A stretch of 64,000 nt of DNA from Atherinomorus stipes (GCA_023101725.1 JALJCO010001097.1:372001-436000), one strand, 5' to 3'. Positions 11,195-22,439 are shown, numbered from the stretch's first letter. The notes: generated by a model not told the origin, from the letters alone. Numbers and translations: made by a program.

Positions 11195-11630
11195 AAGGGC
11201 GCATTCACAAAGCTTTTTTATTCGAATCAAAGTCCAATTGGTCGAAAAGTCCGCTTCGTTTGGGGGAGTTATAAATGCGCAAACAGACTCTGATCCGGAT
11301 CAAACAAGTGGACTCGGCCCACCTACAAATGCAGGTCTCGGTCCGATTCAAGTGGACCAAATGCAGAGGTGGACTACAAATTGCACTGGCATTGTGGGTA
11401 AAACATTGGCCAACGTGGGTAAACGCAACAACAAACACACATGTGGGACTGCAGTACTTATAAAGATGGCTCGTGGTCAGACGTGGAATGACAAGGAAGT
11501 AAAAGCTTTAATCGACATTTGGTCTGATGAAAGCATATCTCAGCTTCTCGTACACTAGTGATGCAGAGATTCACCGATCAGCCCCCAAATGGACCGAGAC
11601 TTTCGGACTATGCTTTCTGAATGCACCCTT
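11195..11630 (+). mobile_element. MITE with Harbinger-like coding remnant, 436 bp
   Basis: Terminal inverted repeats AAGGGCGCATTCA and, at the right end, TGAATGCACCCTT. Subterminal GGTCCGATTC and GGTCCATTTG-type motifs recur. The interior carries a short Myb/SANT-like peptide (11466-11558), the second protein typically encoded by PIF/Harbinger elements. The target duplication is unclear (ACT versus CCT), so the superfamily is an inference. Confidence 0.6.
11466..11558 (+). pseudogene. Myb/SANT-like DNA-binding fragment, 30 aa
   Basis: Reads MARGQTWNDKEVKALIDIWS then DESISQLL and a stop after VH. The tryptophan and acidic/basic spacing (W-x2-KEVKALIDIW) match the first helix of trihelix Myb/SANT domains. 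A full domain is about 80-90 residues, so only the N-terminus remains. In PIF/Harbinger transposons such a protein binds DNA and partners the transposase; here it is a fragment within a MITE. Confidence 0.6.
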
Positions 11631-11643
11631 CCTGTTGCAGTTG

Positions 11644-12074
11644 ACGGTCCTGTCACTATGCCTCCGAGTGATCATATGTTCTGGCTACTTGGCCACAGGG
11701 ATGTCCCTTTGGCTGATTGGTAAGCGTGTATGACTTCACACTGTGAAATCTGTGGGATCGAGTCCCGCCTGGGCCCTTGTTGCATACCTTGCCACATTCT
11801 GGCGTTGTCGGCAGGATCCATGTGACGCTGGTAAACAGTCCATGGATTCGAAATTGGTGGCAGCCTGTGCGAAGCACGAGGATGTGCTTGTGGAAAGAGG
11901 GGAGAGAGATGTGACAGTTGATGGTTCTGTCACTAATCCTCCGAGTGATCATGCATCCTGGCTCCCTGGCCACAGGGATGTCCCTTTGGCTGACTGGTAA
12001 GTGTGTGTGACTCTCACCCGGGAGTCTGGAGATCAAATCCCACCTGGGCCCTCCGTTGTGTGCCTTGCCACATT
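11644..12074 (+). repeat. Tandem pair of tRNA-derived SINE-like units
   Basis: Two copies of about 150-160 bp (11644-11802 and 11926-12074) are separated by a 120-bp spacer. Each has a tRNA-like A box (11710-11720 and 11987-11997) and B box (GGATCGAGTCC at 11755-11765; AGATCAAATCC at 12030-12040), about 45 bp apart as in a pol III internal promoter. Shared blocks include TGGCCACAGGGATGTCCCTT and CTTGCCACATT. Single copies occur at 45961-46126 and, inverted, at 59249-59414. Confidence 0.75.
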
Positions 12075-15000
12075 TGGACATCAAGTTAGGACTCCTAATT
12101 ATTTACTTTAAACCAGTTTAAGGCTTTATTATCACTGATTGTTCATTAATGTTTGAAAATTGCAGCATAAAATGTCTATTCTGGATAGTGCCACTCAATT
12201 GCTTTTGAAATGCCTCACATAAGGGCAGAGATTACATGCATCTATTTAGATGCTACCACACTGGCTTGGAGCGGCACCGTTGACTAAATATAAGGTCAAG
12301 CCCCAGGAGCTGTTCTGCAGAACTGTCTGACACCCTCTTGATTCAGTCACATCACCACAGAAGCCTCCCTGGAAAGCTGCAAAAGACTATTACATAAAAG
12401 CTGAGTCACTTACAGGCAAATCCTTTCTACCCCAAAACTGCCAAAGTACACTGCCAAACCAGAGAGGGAGAGAGGGTGTATTTATGGATGCAGAGAACTA
12501 CAGAGTGTCAGCATTTAATCCCAAACCATCTTCCCATGTTTTCTTTTTACTTCTTTGTTCCTCTATGTTTTAGCACCCCTCACCACCAAAACTACACACT
12601 TATTTATTGAGCCTTTAGGAGAAGCTGCTTTAAGTAAGGATGTAAACATGCCATAATGGGTGTCTGCTCCTATGTGCATGTGTACACTTGAATTTGTGTG
12701 TGAGGTGGTGATCAGCTTAAAATCTGGCTCCTAGACACCAAATCTGTGTTTGTTTCTTGTGTGTCTGTTTTTACTCCAGATATCCCCGTCTGTAGTTCCA
12801 GGCAGAAAACTTAACATTTTAATAGCATCATGTGTTGCTTATACAGCAGTTGCTTCCATTAGTACAATGAAGCAAAGATTATGTTGGTGTGTGTTTGTTT
12901 TTCCACTGCAAAAAACAGACATATTGTAGATGTATGCACACAGAAAACAATCCGTGCACACACAGCAGCAGACTTGTGCAGACAAACAGTGTACAACACA
13001 ATAACACACTATTTCACAGCTCTGAACAGAAAAAAAAAAAAAAACACTCGCAAGCATAAACACACCATGTCTGAGGATTCCACAGCATCTGTGGCAGGGC
13101 TACAGTGTCATCACAGTGTGTGAGCGCCACACTCTGTCACTCTGCTTCACTGGCAAGCAGCCTATCAAAACGCAACAGCCCACATTCCTGTTGTGATGGG
13201 ACTGAGCCTGTTCCACTTCTCTATTTTTCATGTTTCTTATTTATTTATTTCATTCCCATTACTTGTCAGAAATATTTGTGTTAACTTTATATATTTCTTT
13301 CTCTCTTTAAGACAGAGGATACTAATATTCATCAGTGCCTCCATGTCTTTTGACTCAAAAGGATTAAAAGTCATTTGAACATGTGGGCTTTTGTGTTGAT
13401 TACAATTTTGGTGAGCATACATCAGAACAGTGTAGTAGGATTTTGTGTAAGTGCTATGCACATTTATTATCTTTCTTTGAAGTGTTAATTAGTATAGGTA
13501 AATAAGGATCCATGTCACCTACAGTAGGATAAAAAAAACAAACTAAAACACTTCAAAGCATTTAGCCTCGGTTTGTCAATCAGAATCCAAGGCAATTCGT
13601 GGACTTTTGTAGAGTCAGTGTAAAACTTTCAATTAGGTTTCCATTATTAAGAAGTCTTTATTCATAAAGTAGGCACCAATAGACTCCCACAGAGGTCAGC
13701 TGTTCATCTCCTTAGTCTCATTTGGAAGGCCACTTCCTTCCCACCAACTGCAAGGCACTCTAGATAATAACATCAGATGCAGTACTTAAAATAGAAAATA
13801 CAGTTTTGTCTCTGATGATTTCATTAATTTCTCAGAGCTGGAGATTAAATTGAATTAAGTCCTTGGACTCCAAAACAGGAGCCGATTTTAATGTAAGTGG
13901 CCCCTGAAGGTAACACAGCCATTAGTGGCACACTCTTTTGGGAGAAAATACTGTTTACCTTCATCCAGGCTCACCCCATAAGACCAAAAAAAAAAAAAAA
14001 AAAAAAAACCCAAAAAGAAAAATATTAAGGGACCTTGTTGTGTCTGTCCTTGACTCTAAAAATGTATCACTCCCTGGTGCTTTTGGGTTTGACTGGACAC
14101 TCACTCAAATACAATTATCACTGTGGATGTGAAGTCACTAAGGAATCATTTTCTTGCTGCTGCACACAGTAGTGACTCTTACAAGTTGTTAAGAACACCT
14201 GTGAAGCGTGAGCTCAGAATTACTCTCTTCATTTCATGTAAAATTGTCCAGAATGAACAAACATGTCCATCAGATTAGGCCTTTGTCTTTCTGCAACATT
14301 ACCCTGACTGGGACAACATCCATGATGTATACTGGTCAAATCTAAAGCCTACAGATCAAATCCAGTTCCAGCTTTATTGGGATACTTTATTTTAGGATAA
14401 TGCTAATTGTGTATATGGCAAAAACAAATTCACTACCTTGTACTTTACAAAAATAATAATAGATAAAATCATTTTAAAAAATCTGTGTTTGAAGGGAAAT
14501 ATGACCTTAGAGATTGTTTAAGTTTTCAAGTTTATGTTTTTTAAGTTTGTTGTGCCAAAAGTGAAAAAAGGGATTGAAAGAAGATATTTCTGTTGTGGGA
14601 GCTATATTTACATTTGCATTTTGGATTAAAGCTGATTTGTCTTTACTTTTGTGTAATTCACTGTTGGTTTTTAAGTGCTTGATTGCTGAACCTTGTTTTG
14701 AAAGCAATCCACCTTATTCCTGAGCAAACACACGTAGAAACGACGATGCGATCAACTTCCTGTGAGACACTGGAAATAGCACTTCGCCACTGACTCACAG
14801 TATAAGATGTTGTTTTGGCTAGCGGTTTAGTTGAACGTTTCAACATGACAATTCATAACATTTCTAAACTATTTTCCACAGAAAAATGTACTTGCACGTT
14901 TTGGGAACACGTGTAATTCTTGGTTGTACTAACAAGCAGAGAAAAGTTGAATTTGTGGCTACAACAGCGATTTGTAGAAGATGCACCTCGGCCTTAGTGA

Positions 15001-15700
15001 GAGAGTGGCTGCAGGGCTCCAGACTGCGACGTAGTGGTCGCATTTTAGGACGAGCAAGGGTTCTGATTATGCAAATTTGAGTGTGCAGGTGCTTGTCGGT
15101 GATTGGACGTTGGAGGTCGGCGCGTCGACGGATTGGTGGCCTGATTGGCGGCGAATCCATAAAAGAGGCTGCAGCGGGTCATGTCGTCATCCATTCTCAG
15201 CTCACCTCAACCCAGCCACATCGTGCTGTTGTGTGAATCATGTTCGTATGTTAGTGAGGAGTTTGTAAGAGTGAACTGCCGTTTATTTTATTCTGTTTTC
15301 TCCTGTTTATTTTAGTTAGGGAGGTAAGTCTTTGTCATTTGATTTAATTTGTTTTCGGACAGGTAAGTTTTGGTAAACAAGGTAGTTTTGTTTTGTTTGT
15401 TGTTTTCGGCATTAGTTCACTCTGACGATAATCACTCCTCGGAGTTGTTACTCACTCAAGAAAAGCCATGCTTTTAATAATAAAAATCACATAAAATGCT
15501 GAAAACTGTGTGCTGTGGCTGCTTGAGGTCTGACGAGGATGGATCTTTCATGGTGCGATCTGGCCACCCCTAGACGGGTCGTAACAGCAGCCAGGCAGTC
15601 AAGACTTAAATAAATATCAAAAATGTTTCAGTGTGATGAAAAGGCTTAAAACCAGACTGAAATCTGTCAAGGATCTCATGCTAGATGGGCCTACAATTGA
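12075..15700. other. 3.6-kb stretch without recognised genes
   Basis: Mostly unique-looking AT-rich sequence with poly(A) runs at 13029-13044 and 13985-14008. At 15009 a CAGGGCTCCAGACTGCGAC motif resembles one end of fish hAT elements, but no partner end was found. Sequence at 15150-15590 (TCCATAAAAG, A/T-rich signal near 15475, ending GGGTCGTAACA) could be part of a solo LTR, without proof. Confidence 0.4.
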
Positions 15701-15709
15701 AGGCCTGTT

Positions 15710-15752
15710 TTATTATTATTATTATTATTATCATTAGTATTATTATTTTATT
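15710..15752. repeat. (TTA)n microsatellite
   Basis: Imperfect run of TTA/ATT trinucleotides. Confidence 0.9.
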
Positions 15753-15952
15753 TGCATTTTTTGTAGTGTCAAAATTCTATTTTTTGATATAAAGATTATC
15801 ATCAGATTGTGATACTGTTCATGTGCCAAGTAAATGTCTTATTTAGGTGGGATTAGATTAACACAGGTCATTTGTATCTATACAGTGAATCTGCTGAAAT
15901 ATTGTAACACCATGTCACTGTAGTTTTGATCACTGTATACCAGGGCTGCCCA

Positions 15953-16622
15953 ATAGGGGATAATCACGCTTCCGCGTTCCGGTTTCTGGAAGTTGAAACA
16001 TCTGAAGCTTCCTCTTCCGGGCCAGGAATGGCTCAATCCAAGTCTCGATGTTGCTGCTCTGTTCCATTGTGTACATCTAATAAACAACGCCAGCCGTACC
16101 TAAGTTTTCATGGATTCCCGACTGAAAAGACACTAAGGAAGAAGTGGATGAAAGCGATTTGTCGGAGTGAAGGACCGAAATTTAAAATAAAACAAGGTTG
16201 CACGTATGTCTGTAGTCGGCACTTCAATGATGCAGCCTACACTACAGCTAGCGTTATCAAGCTCGCGTTAGCTGACGTTACCAACTTTTCGCTTGTGAAA
16301 ACATACAAGCGTCTGAAGACTAAGTCTGTACCCTCCCGTTTCCAGTGGAACAACTGGGGACTGCCAAAAAAAGAGACGCTTTCAGATGCTTGTGTGTTTT
16401 CAGCCGCACAAAGTTAGGTACGTCATCGAGCTGGCTAATGCTAGCCTGCCAACACGACTGTGCAGACTGCCGGCTACAAACAAACGTGTGTCGTTTTATT
16501 ATAAAGTTCGGTCCTTCACCGCGGCGAATCGGTCGTTTTGATCCACTTCTTCCTTAGCATCACTTCAGTCTGGAATGAAAACTTGGCATTGGCGTTTATC
16601 CGATTTACAAAGTTTAACAGAG
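15953..16622 (+). mobile_element. Palindromic THAP-exon transposon copy 1
   Basis: The left end GGGGATAATCACGCTTCCG is matched by an inverted GGGGATTATCACGCTTCCG at the right end of copy 2 (about 20171). The THAP exon arm (15953-16360) is followed by a diverged reverse-complement of itself (16375-16610): ACTAAGGAAGAAGTGGAT near 16130 pairs with ATCCACTTCTTCCTTAG near 16540. The copy is thus a foldback. The L2 tail cuts off its right end at about 16623. Confidence 0.7.
16028..16417 (+). CDS. THAP domain exon of a DNA transposon, 129 aa
   Basis: Open frame starting MAQSKSRCCCSVPLC. The THAP zinc-site pattern is complete: CSVPLC, then FHGFPTEKTLRKKWMKAICR with the invariant-type tryptophan, and CSRHF as the closing C-x2-H. 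The start was chosen just before the first zinc cysteines, although the frame stays open upstream to 15926. The C-terminal part (VPSRFQWNNWGLPKKETL) is also seen inverted at 19740-19943. A THAP domain is a sequence-specific DNA-binding module. No DDE or RNase H-like catalytic region follows, so this is either a lone first exon or a domain kept in a non-autonomous element. The frame is intact, unlike the copy at 7.2 kb. Confidence 0.65.
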   Translation: MAQSKSRCCCSVPLCTSNKQRQPYLSFHGFPTEKTLRKKWMKAICRSEGPKFKIKQGCTYVCSRHFNDAAYTTASVIKLALADVTNFSLVKTYKRLKTKSVPSRFQWNNWGLPKKETLSDACVFSAAQS

Positions 16623-16623
16623 T

Positions 16624-19600
16624 ATCAAATCAAATCAAATTTATTTATATAGCCCTTTACAGTACCCATTGGACACACAAAGTGCTTTACAGCAGGGTAA
16701 CAGAAAAAGAGACAACAATGTAAAACATAAATGTAAACTTAAATACTAGGAAAAGTGAAGAACAAAAAAGAGTTAAGAGTGAAAACAACCAACAGAGAAT
16801 CAGAACAGGCTACTCGGGGGAGTGCAGGGTGTACCTAAGAGAGAGTAAAAACCTTTAATAAATAAACTAGTTAGAATTAAAAGCTAGACTAAATAAGTCT
16901 TTAACTTAGATTTAAAAGAGCCCAGTTCAGTCATGAGACGAATGTCGGGGGGCAGCGAGTTCCACAATCTGGGGCCAGCAGCTGAGAACGAGCGGTCGCC
17001 CCACTGCTTTAGCTTCGTTCTCGGCACTTCTAAAAGAAGTTGGCCAGCGGAACGAAGGGCCCTGCTGGGGTCCAGCAGGTCAGCCAGATAAGGGGGGGCC
17101 AGGCCGTTGAGGGCTTTAAAAACAAACAAAAGTAATTTAAAATCAATTCGGAAGCGGACGGGGAGCCAGTGCAGGGAAGATAGGACGGGGGTTATATGTT
17201 CTCGCCTGGACGCGCCCACCAGAAAACGAGCAGCAGCGTTCTGGACGAGCTGCAGGCGGGCGATGGAAGCCTGGTTCAGGCCAACGAAAAGGCCGTTACA
17301 GTCCAGCCGGGCACTAATGAAGGCATGGACAGCCGTCTCCAGGTCCCCCCGGTTAAGGAAAGGTTTGACCTTCGAGAGGAGACGGAGTTGAAAAAAGCTG
17401 GTTCTGGCTATGGCGCTGATCTGCCTTTCGAACCTGAGGCCACTGTCCAACAAAACTCCAAGGCTTTTCACGTAGGACTTGGGGGAGGGAATAGAAGTGC
17501 CGTCGTGTGAGAAGGAGCCAAGCATGGTTGGAGTGCCAAACAAAATGAAATCAGTCTTGGCATCATTAAGATGTAAAAAATTCTGCGCAAGCCATGATTT
17601 CACATCATTTAGACAGTCTAAAAGTTTTGTGTATGATGGAGTGTGATTTCCGGTCAGGTGCAGTGGAAGATAGATTTGAATGTCGTCGGCGAAGAAATGG
17701 AAGGAGAGGTTGTGTTTATCAATGATGGGGCCAAGGGGCAGCAGATACAGCAGGAAAAGGAGAGGACCGAGAACTGAGCCTTGTGGCACCCCGTGGGTGA
17801 GTGGAACATGTGAGGAGGAGGAATCACCGGCAGCAACGGAGAAGCTTCTGTCAGACAGATAGCTTCTGAACCACCTGAGTGCAGTTCCACGGATACCAAC
17901 TGAGTGCTCCAGGCGGGAAATAAGGACAGTGTGGTCGACCGTATCAAAAGCGGCAGAGAGGTGTAAGAGGACCAGCAGGGTGGGATTACCTGCATCAACA
18001 GATAGAGTGATGTCATTATGAATTTTTAGCAGAGCCGTCTCAGTACTATGGCGAGCCCTAAAACCAGACTGGAACTTGTTCAGAAGGGCGTTTTGGTCTA
18101 GAAAAGGCTGTAATTGTTTAAGAACAAGCTTTTCTAGTAGCTTTGAGAGAAAAGGAAGGTGGGAGACTGGTCTAAAGTTTTGTAGCAGGAGAGGATCGAG
18201 ATGTGTTTTTTTCAAAATAGGCCTGACCACAGCATGCTTGAAGGCAGCCGGGACAGATCCCAGAGATAGACAGGCATTGAAAAGGAAAATTAGATAAGGA
18301 CCAACAGAAACAAAAACCTCTTTTAGCAACCTGGCCAGAATAATGTCTGATGGACAACCTGTAGGCTTCAAGCTGCTAACAACGTCATTCAGGTGTGATA
18401 AAGAGACGGTCTCAAAATGCTGGAAGACCTGTACAGGAGCAGTGTGGACATCAGTCACAGCAGCGGGGCTAGCAGCAATGCTTTTCCTAACAGACAGAAC
18501 TTTTTCAATGAAAAAAGCAGCAAATTCATCAGCAGTAGCAGGAGAAGTATTTGATAGACCGACATCGGGGTTAATGACAGAGTTAATGGTACTGAATAGG
18601 ACTGTGGGATTATGTGAGCTGTTTGCTACAACGGATGACAGATACTTAGCTTTAGCGTCTTTCATGGCTTTCTGATAAGTGGTCACACTTTCTCTCAGCA
18701 AACCCAGGGAAACATGCAACTTATCTTTCTTCCAGTGACGTTCAGCTTGTCTGCATTTCCGTCTTAACAGATGGATATGGTCATTCATCCAGGGATCCTT
18801 TTTGGTGGAGGATGGAACAGAGCGAAGGGGAGCAATTCAATCCAGGATATCGGAGCAGGTAGAGTTGAAGGTTGAGAGCAGGATGTCAGGGCAGAGGGGG
18901 GGCGAGTCATTGGCAGCAAGCAGCTGCGAGGTGTTGAAGGCGGCAGCAAAGTCGGTAGCCATAGCTGGGGTAAAAGCTCGCCGCTTGCGGGCTGGGAGAG
19001 CAGGTTTAATGGAGGAAGGAGGGGCCACCACATCAAAGATGACAGGAAAGTGATCCGATAAGGTGGCAGCAGAAATGTCCCTGATGGAGACCGAGAGACC
19101 GTAAGAAAGGACTAGGTCAAGGATATGTCCACGCTCGTGAGTGGGAAGAGGTGACCAGCTGGGTGAGGCCAAAGGAGTCGATGAGGCTCTTAAACTCGTT
19201 TGCCAGATGGTTTGTAGGACAGCAGACATGTACGTTGAAGTCGCCACAGATCAGAAACTTGTCAAACCTGGGGGTGAACTCAGACAGAAATTCAGAGAAT
19301 TCCTGAAGAAAGTCCTTGCTGGTCCTCGGAGGACGGTACACCGCAGCGCACAGTACAGGGCAGGAGAGATCGATTACCATCAGCTGGACTTCAAAACTGG
19401 AGTAGGTATCCACAGGTAACAGCCTACAACTGAAACCATCCTTGAAAACAGCAGCAACACCACCACCACGACCAGCCGCGCGAGGGGAGTTGAAAACTGC
19501 ACAGCCGGGGGGGAGGAGTTCCGCGAAGGCGCTGTCATCGCCGGGCTTCAGCCAGGTCTCCGTGAGGAGGAGGAAATCCAGGTTCTGCGATGAAAAAAAG

Positions 19601-19690
19601 TCGTTGAGGATGAAGGTCTTGTTTGACAGAGATCTGATGTTGATCAGAGCCATCTGGATGAGTGAGGAGTCAGCGGAGCCGGAGTAGTAG
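16624..19690 (-). mobile_element. L2-clade LINE, 5'-truncated, 3.07 kb
   Basis: On the minus strand, the element runs from the start of the endonuclease to a 3' tail (GGCTATATAAATAAATTTGA plus further TTTGA repeats), the hallmark 3' end of fish L2 elements. ORF2 covers endonuclease and reverse transcriptase with few lesions, so the insertion looks fairly recent. The flanks are two copies of a THAP transposon that do not meet at one site, and no target duplication is evident. Simple insertion into a single THAP element therefore does not explain the arrangement. Confidence 0.85.
16884..19653 (-). pseudogene. L2 ORF2: APE endonuclease plus reverse transcriptase
   Basis: ORF2 nicks target DNA and copies the element's RNA into it. 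The endonuclease (19653 to about 18900) shows INIRSLSNK, LLLTETWL, GRGGGVA, CGDFNVH and, after a one-base frameshift near 19140, SDHFPV. A TGA at 18837-18839 interrupts the linker just before TKKDPWMNDH. The reverse transcriptase frame from 18788 (634 aa) has FRPVSHL, FQSGFRARHSTETAL, GVPQGSVLGP (residues 333-342) and FADD (366-369). Motif A reads LLHLSAAFDTVDH: the catalytic aspartate is histidine (residue 276, bases 17961-17963). The C-terminal KALNGLAPPYLADLL domain is present. Three independent lesions make the copy inactive. Confidence 0.9.
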
Positions 19691-20185
19691 CTGGCGGACT
19701 ACTGTTAGCAGGTTAGCATTAGCCAGCTTGATGACGTGCCTAACTTTGTGCGGCTGAAAACACACAAGCATCTGAAAGCGTCTCCTTTCTTGGCAGTCCC
19801 CAGTTGTTCCACTGGAAACGGGAGGGTACAGACCCGATTTTCAGATGTTTGTGTGTTCTAAGACGCACAAAGTTAAGCACGTCGGTAAATGCTAGCTGGC
19901 TAATGCTAGCATGCCGGTGTTGTGCCCTACCGGCTACAAACAAACATGCTACATTGTTTTATTATAAAGTTCGGCCCTTCACTCTGGAGAATCGCTTTGA
20001 TCCACTTCTTCCTTAGTATCACTTCAGTCTGGAATCCGTGAAAATTTAAGTAGGGTTGGCGTTTATTCACGTTATTCACGAAGTAAGGCAGGGACATTGA
20101 ACTGGGCCGGAAGTGGGCCGTCTAAGTGTTTCAAACCGGAAGTTCGGAACACGGAAGCGTGATAATCCCCCATTACACATGTACA
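19691..20185 (-). mobile_element. Palindromic THAP-exon transposon copy 2
   Basis: Read on the minus strand, this copy begins with the terminal repeat GGGGATTATCACGCTTCCG (about 20153-20171) and runs through a diverged THAP exon into its own inverted arm. It stops in mid-arm at the 5' edge of the L2. It is homologous to 15953-16622. Identity is strongest around GTTTCCAGTGGAACAACTGG, the palindrome centre. Confidence 0.7.
19740..20060 (-). pseudogene. Degenerate THAP exon, copy 2
   Basis: The minus strand at 19740-19943 encodes LAFTDVLNFVRLRTHKHL and then SVPSRFQWNNWGLPRKETLS, matching LALADVTNFSLVKTYKRL and SVPSRFQWNNWGLPKKETLS of the copy at 16028-16417. The zinc-finger half (19944-20060) is recognisable only as DNA (CTAAGGAAGAAGTGG, GTGAAGGGCCGAAC) and has lost its frame and CSRHF residues. 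The copy is non-functional. Confidence 0.65.
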
Positions 20186-20539
20186 GAAACGCCACCGTTG
20201 CAACGGCGAACGGTCTACTGGTGGCCATTGGCCGTATTAGTCTATACGCACGAAAGAAAAAAGCGGAGAAGACAAAAAAAAGTGAACATAGCTTTTTTTT
20301 CTTCTGTTGGATAAAGCTAGTTTTTTGTAGAATAGGCAAATAAGTTTAGTGTTTCAGCCCTTTCAGTCATTGTGATTGTAAATGAGAAAACTGATTATTT
20401 ATTTTATGCTTTGCTGTGTGATGATGATTGAATAACTTCTACTACCACTAACTTTGCCTTTTTGTTGAAGTTAAGGCCAGGTTATTGTTGTGTTAGCACA
20501 ATACCTTACAGAAAAAAGAAACTATTTATTCAACTATTC
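20186..20539. other. Gene-free stretch, nothing recognised
   Basis: No coding region or repeat ends recognised after the THAP element. Confidence 0.4.
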
Positions 20540-20690
20540 AATTTCAAAAAGTTGGGACACTGCACAAAAAGTAAATTAAACATAAGTGCAATGATGTGCA
20601 AGTCTCATCCATGAATATTTCATTCACAACAGAACATTGGAAACATGTCAAATGTTAAAAGATTCAACATGTGATCCAATCTGATCCATC
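20540..20690. repeat. Fish interspersed repeat, AAAAGTTGGGACAC type
   Basis: TTCAAAAAGTTGGGACACTG followed by AATGATGTGCAAGTCTCATC resembles a common teleost interspersed DNA repeat as I remember it. No ends or coding could be defined. Confidence 0.4.
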
Positions 20691-20694
20691 AGTT

Positions 20695-20930
20695 GTATAC
20701 AGATGTGGAAGAAAATGTTAATACCCAACGGAGTACCCACAGGTGCTACAGAAATAATTTGAATCTGACAAAAGTAAAAATAAATGAAAATTAACTAATG
20801 AAAATCAAACATTGCTTTTCAACCATGCGTCAACAGAACTACTAAAAAAATAAAAAAAAAAACTCATGAAAAGGTCTGGATAAAAATGATGGTACCCCTA
20901 GAAAAAAAACTGTAAATAATTTGACCAAAG
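20695..20930. repeat. Tc1/mariner-like terminal fragment
   Basis: Blocks ATAATTTGAATCTGACAAAA, CATTGCTTTTCAACCATGCG and ATGATGGTACCCCTA resemble the terminal region of a widespread fish Tc1-like element (recalled, not searched). No transposase frame remains. Confidence 0.45.
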
Positions 20931-21044
20931 GGCAGTGTTGTGCAGTTAGGGTAGGCACTACCTATCCAAGGAAAAAAGTAATACAGAAAAAAATTTCATT
21001 TTAGTTTTTTATGTTTCTATTTCTTTAACTTATTCTTCATATGT

Positions 21045-21048
<4 letters not shown>

Positions 21049-21118
<70 letters not shown>
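21049..21118. repeat. (AT)n microsatellite
   Basis: About 34 perfect AT units. Confidence 0.95.
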
Positions 21119-21119
<1 letters not shown>

Positions 21120-21942
21120 CAAATTATAATTCCAAAAAGTCTGTTTTACCAATGATTTTTAAAGTCATAGGTTTTAGGGCTTTTCACTGCCCTCTCCTGG
21201 TCAGGCAGACAAGTACTCCACCTTTGCAGTACATAAAGGCCACACCCTCTAATGAAGGCACAGTGTGGCGCTGCCGTTACTCCGTATTGTCACAATGATG
21301 TGTATTTGTGCATGCGTGGTCAGTTTCTCCGTAAAAAATTTATGTGAAAAGGTGGGTCGCTACGCTGCCTTTTTACATTACTGTCCTACTAACGTTCACA
21401 GAGCGTTAGTGAATTTATACTTCGCTTTCAAGCTAGCAGGTGAGCTTACCCAGTTGAATGACAGTATGAAAGAAGATTAAACAATTTTCACGTCTTTCTT
21501 TTAAGCAAAAATTTGAAATTTGGGGCTCATTAAATTTTGAGTTTCACAACGCTGTGATCAACAACTTAGTCGGACAGCTGATGGACTTCGTCTTCAAATA
21601 AAGTAGGCTAAGTCTCGGTCTCTGTGATGGCAGTGTTTGTGCATGCTACGTGGTGATGATGTTGTTTATGGATAATGCTTGTTCTCAATAGTTTTTGTCA
21701 ACTTGGATAACCATGTGAATGGCTTGTATTAAGGGCAGGGTAAATGATGTTTTCCAAGGGCATTTTTTTTACTATATTGCTTAAAGTCTTCTTCATACCC
21801 CGATTGCAGCCAATTAATTAAATGTTCTGACACAAAAATAAAAAAATAATCACCTGTGAAACGGACAGGAGTGAAAGAACCTGTCATGATTGAATGATTA
21901 TTTTGTCCGTCAAACTCGACTGCAGTTTGTCGAGTATGTATG
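21119..21942. other. Gene-free stretch, one 71-aa open frame
   Basis: An open frame at 21265-21480 (starting MALPLLRIVTMMCICACVVS) has no recognised family, splice context or neighbours. I treat it as chance. Otherwise no features were seen. Confidence 0.35.
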
Positions 21943-22092
<150 letters not shown>

Positions 22093-22439
22093 TATATAAC
22101 CACATGAGATCTGGTTTATATTCCTCTGCATTTGAACATAAGTGGAGATGCTTTTCAGGTTTGCTACTGCCAATACCTAAACAAAATGCCATATACATAT
22201 AAAGCTATGCAATAGTTTAATTCTATCAAATAGTCCAGTGCAGCCCCTAAAAGGGTGGAATTTTCGGTCAGCCTATTTATCTGGAAATCGGTTGAAAATT
22301 CACTGGGTTAAACGGGTTCGAACGATGGAAATACCACTTTCCTCAACAGGAACGCATTCACTCTGACGGCAGCCTGGTCTGACCCAAGATGGCTGCTCTG
22401 TCGACACGTCTCAAACCAGCGAATGCAGGGTCTATCGAT
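22093..22439. other. Gene-free stretch, edge of inverted MITE unclear
   Basis: Lies next to the inverted MITE copy. The expected TTAA and AGGAGTACAGCGC end was not found, so the MITE boundary is lost or has been replaced by other sequence. Confidence 0.35.

Noticed and set aside
11710..11765. Genuine tRNA gene
   Set aside because: A and B boxes are present, but the acceptor stem does not pair convincingly and the same sequence recurs with other copies, so it is a tRNA-derived repeat.
15009..15589. Possible solo LTR or hAT end
   Set aside because: A TATA-like motif and a TAACA end are present, but no matching start, target duplication or second copy could be found.
17107..19687. Plus-strand open frames across 17.1-19.7 kb
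   Set aside because: Antisense shadows of the minus-strand L2 ORF2.
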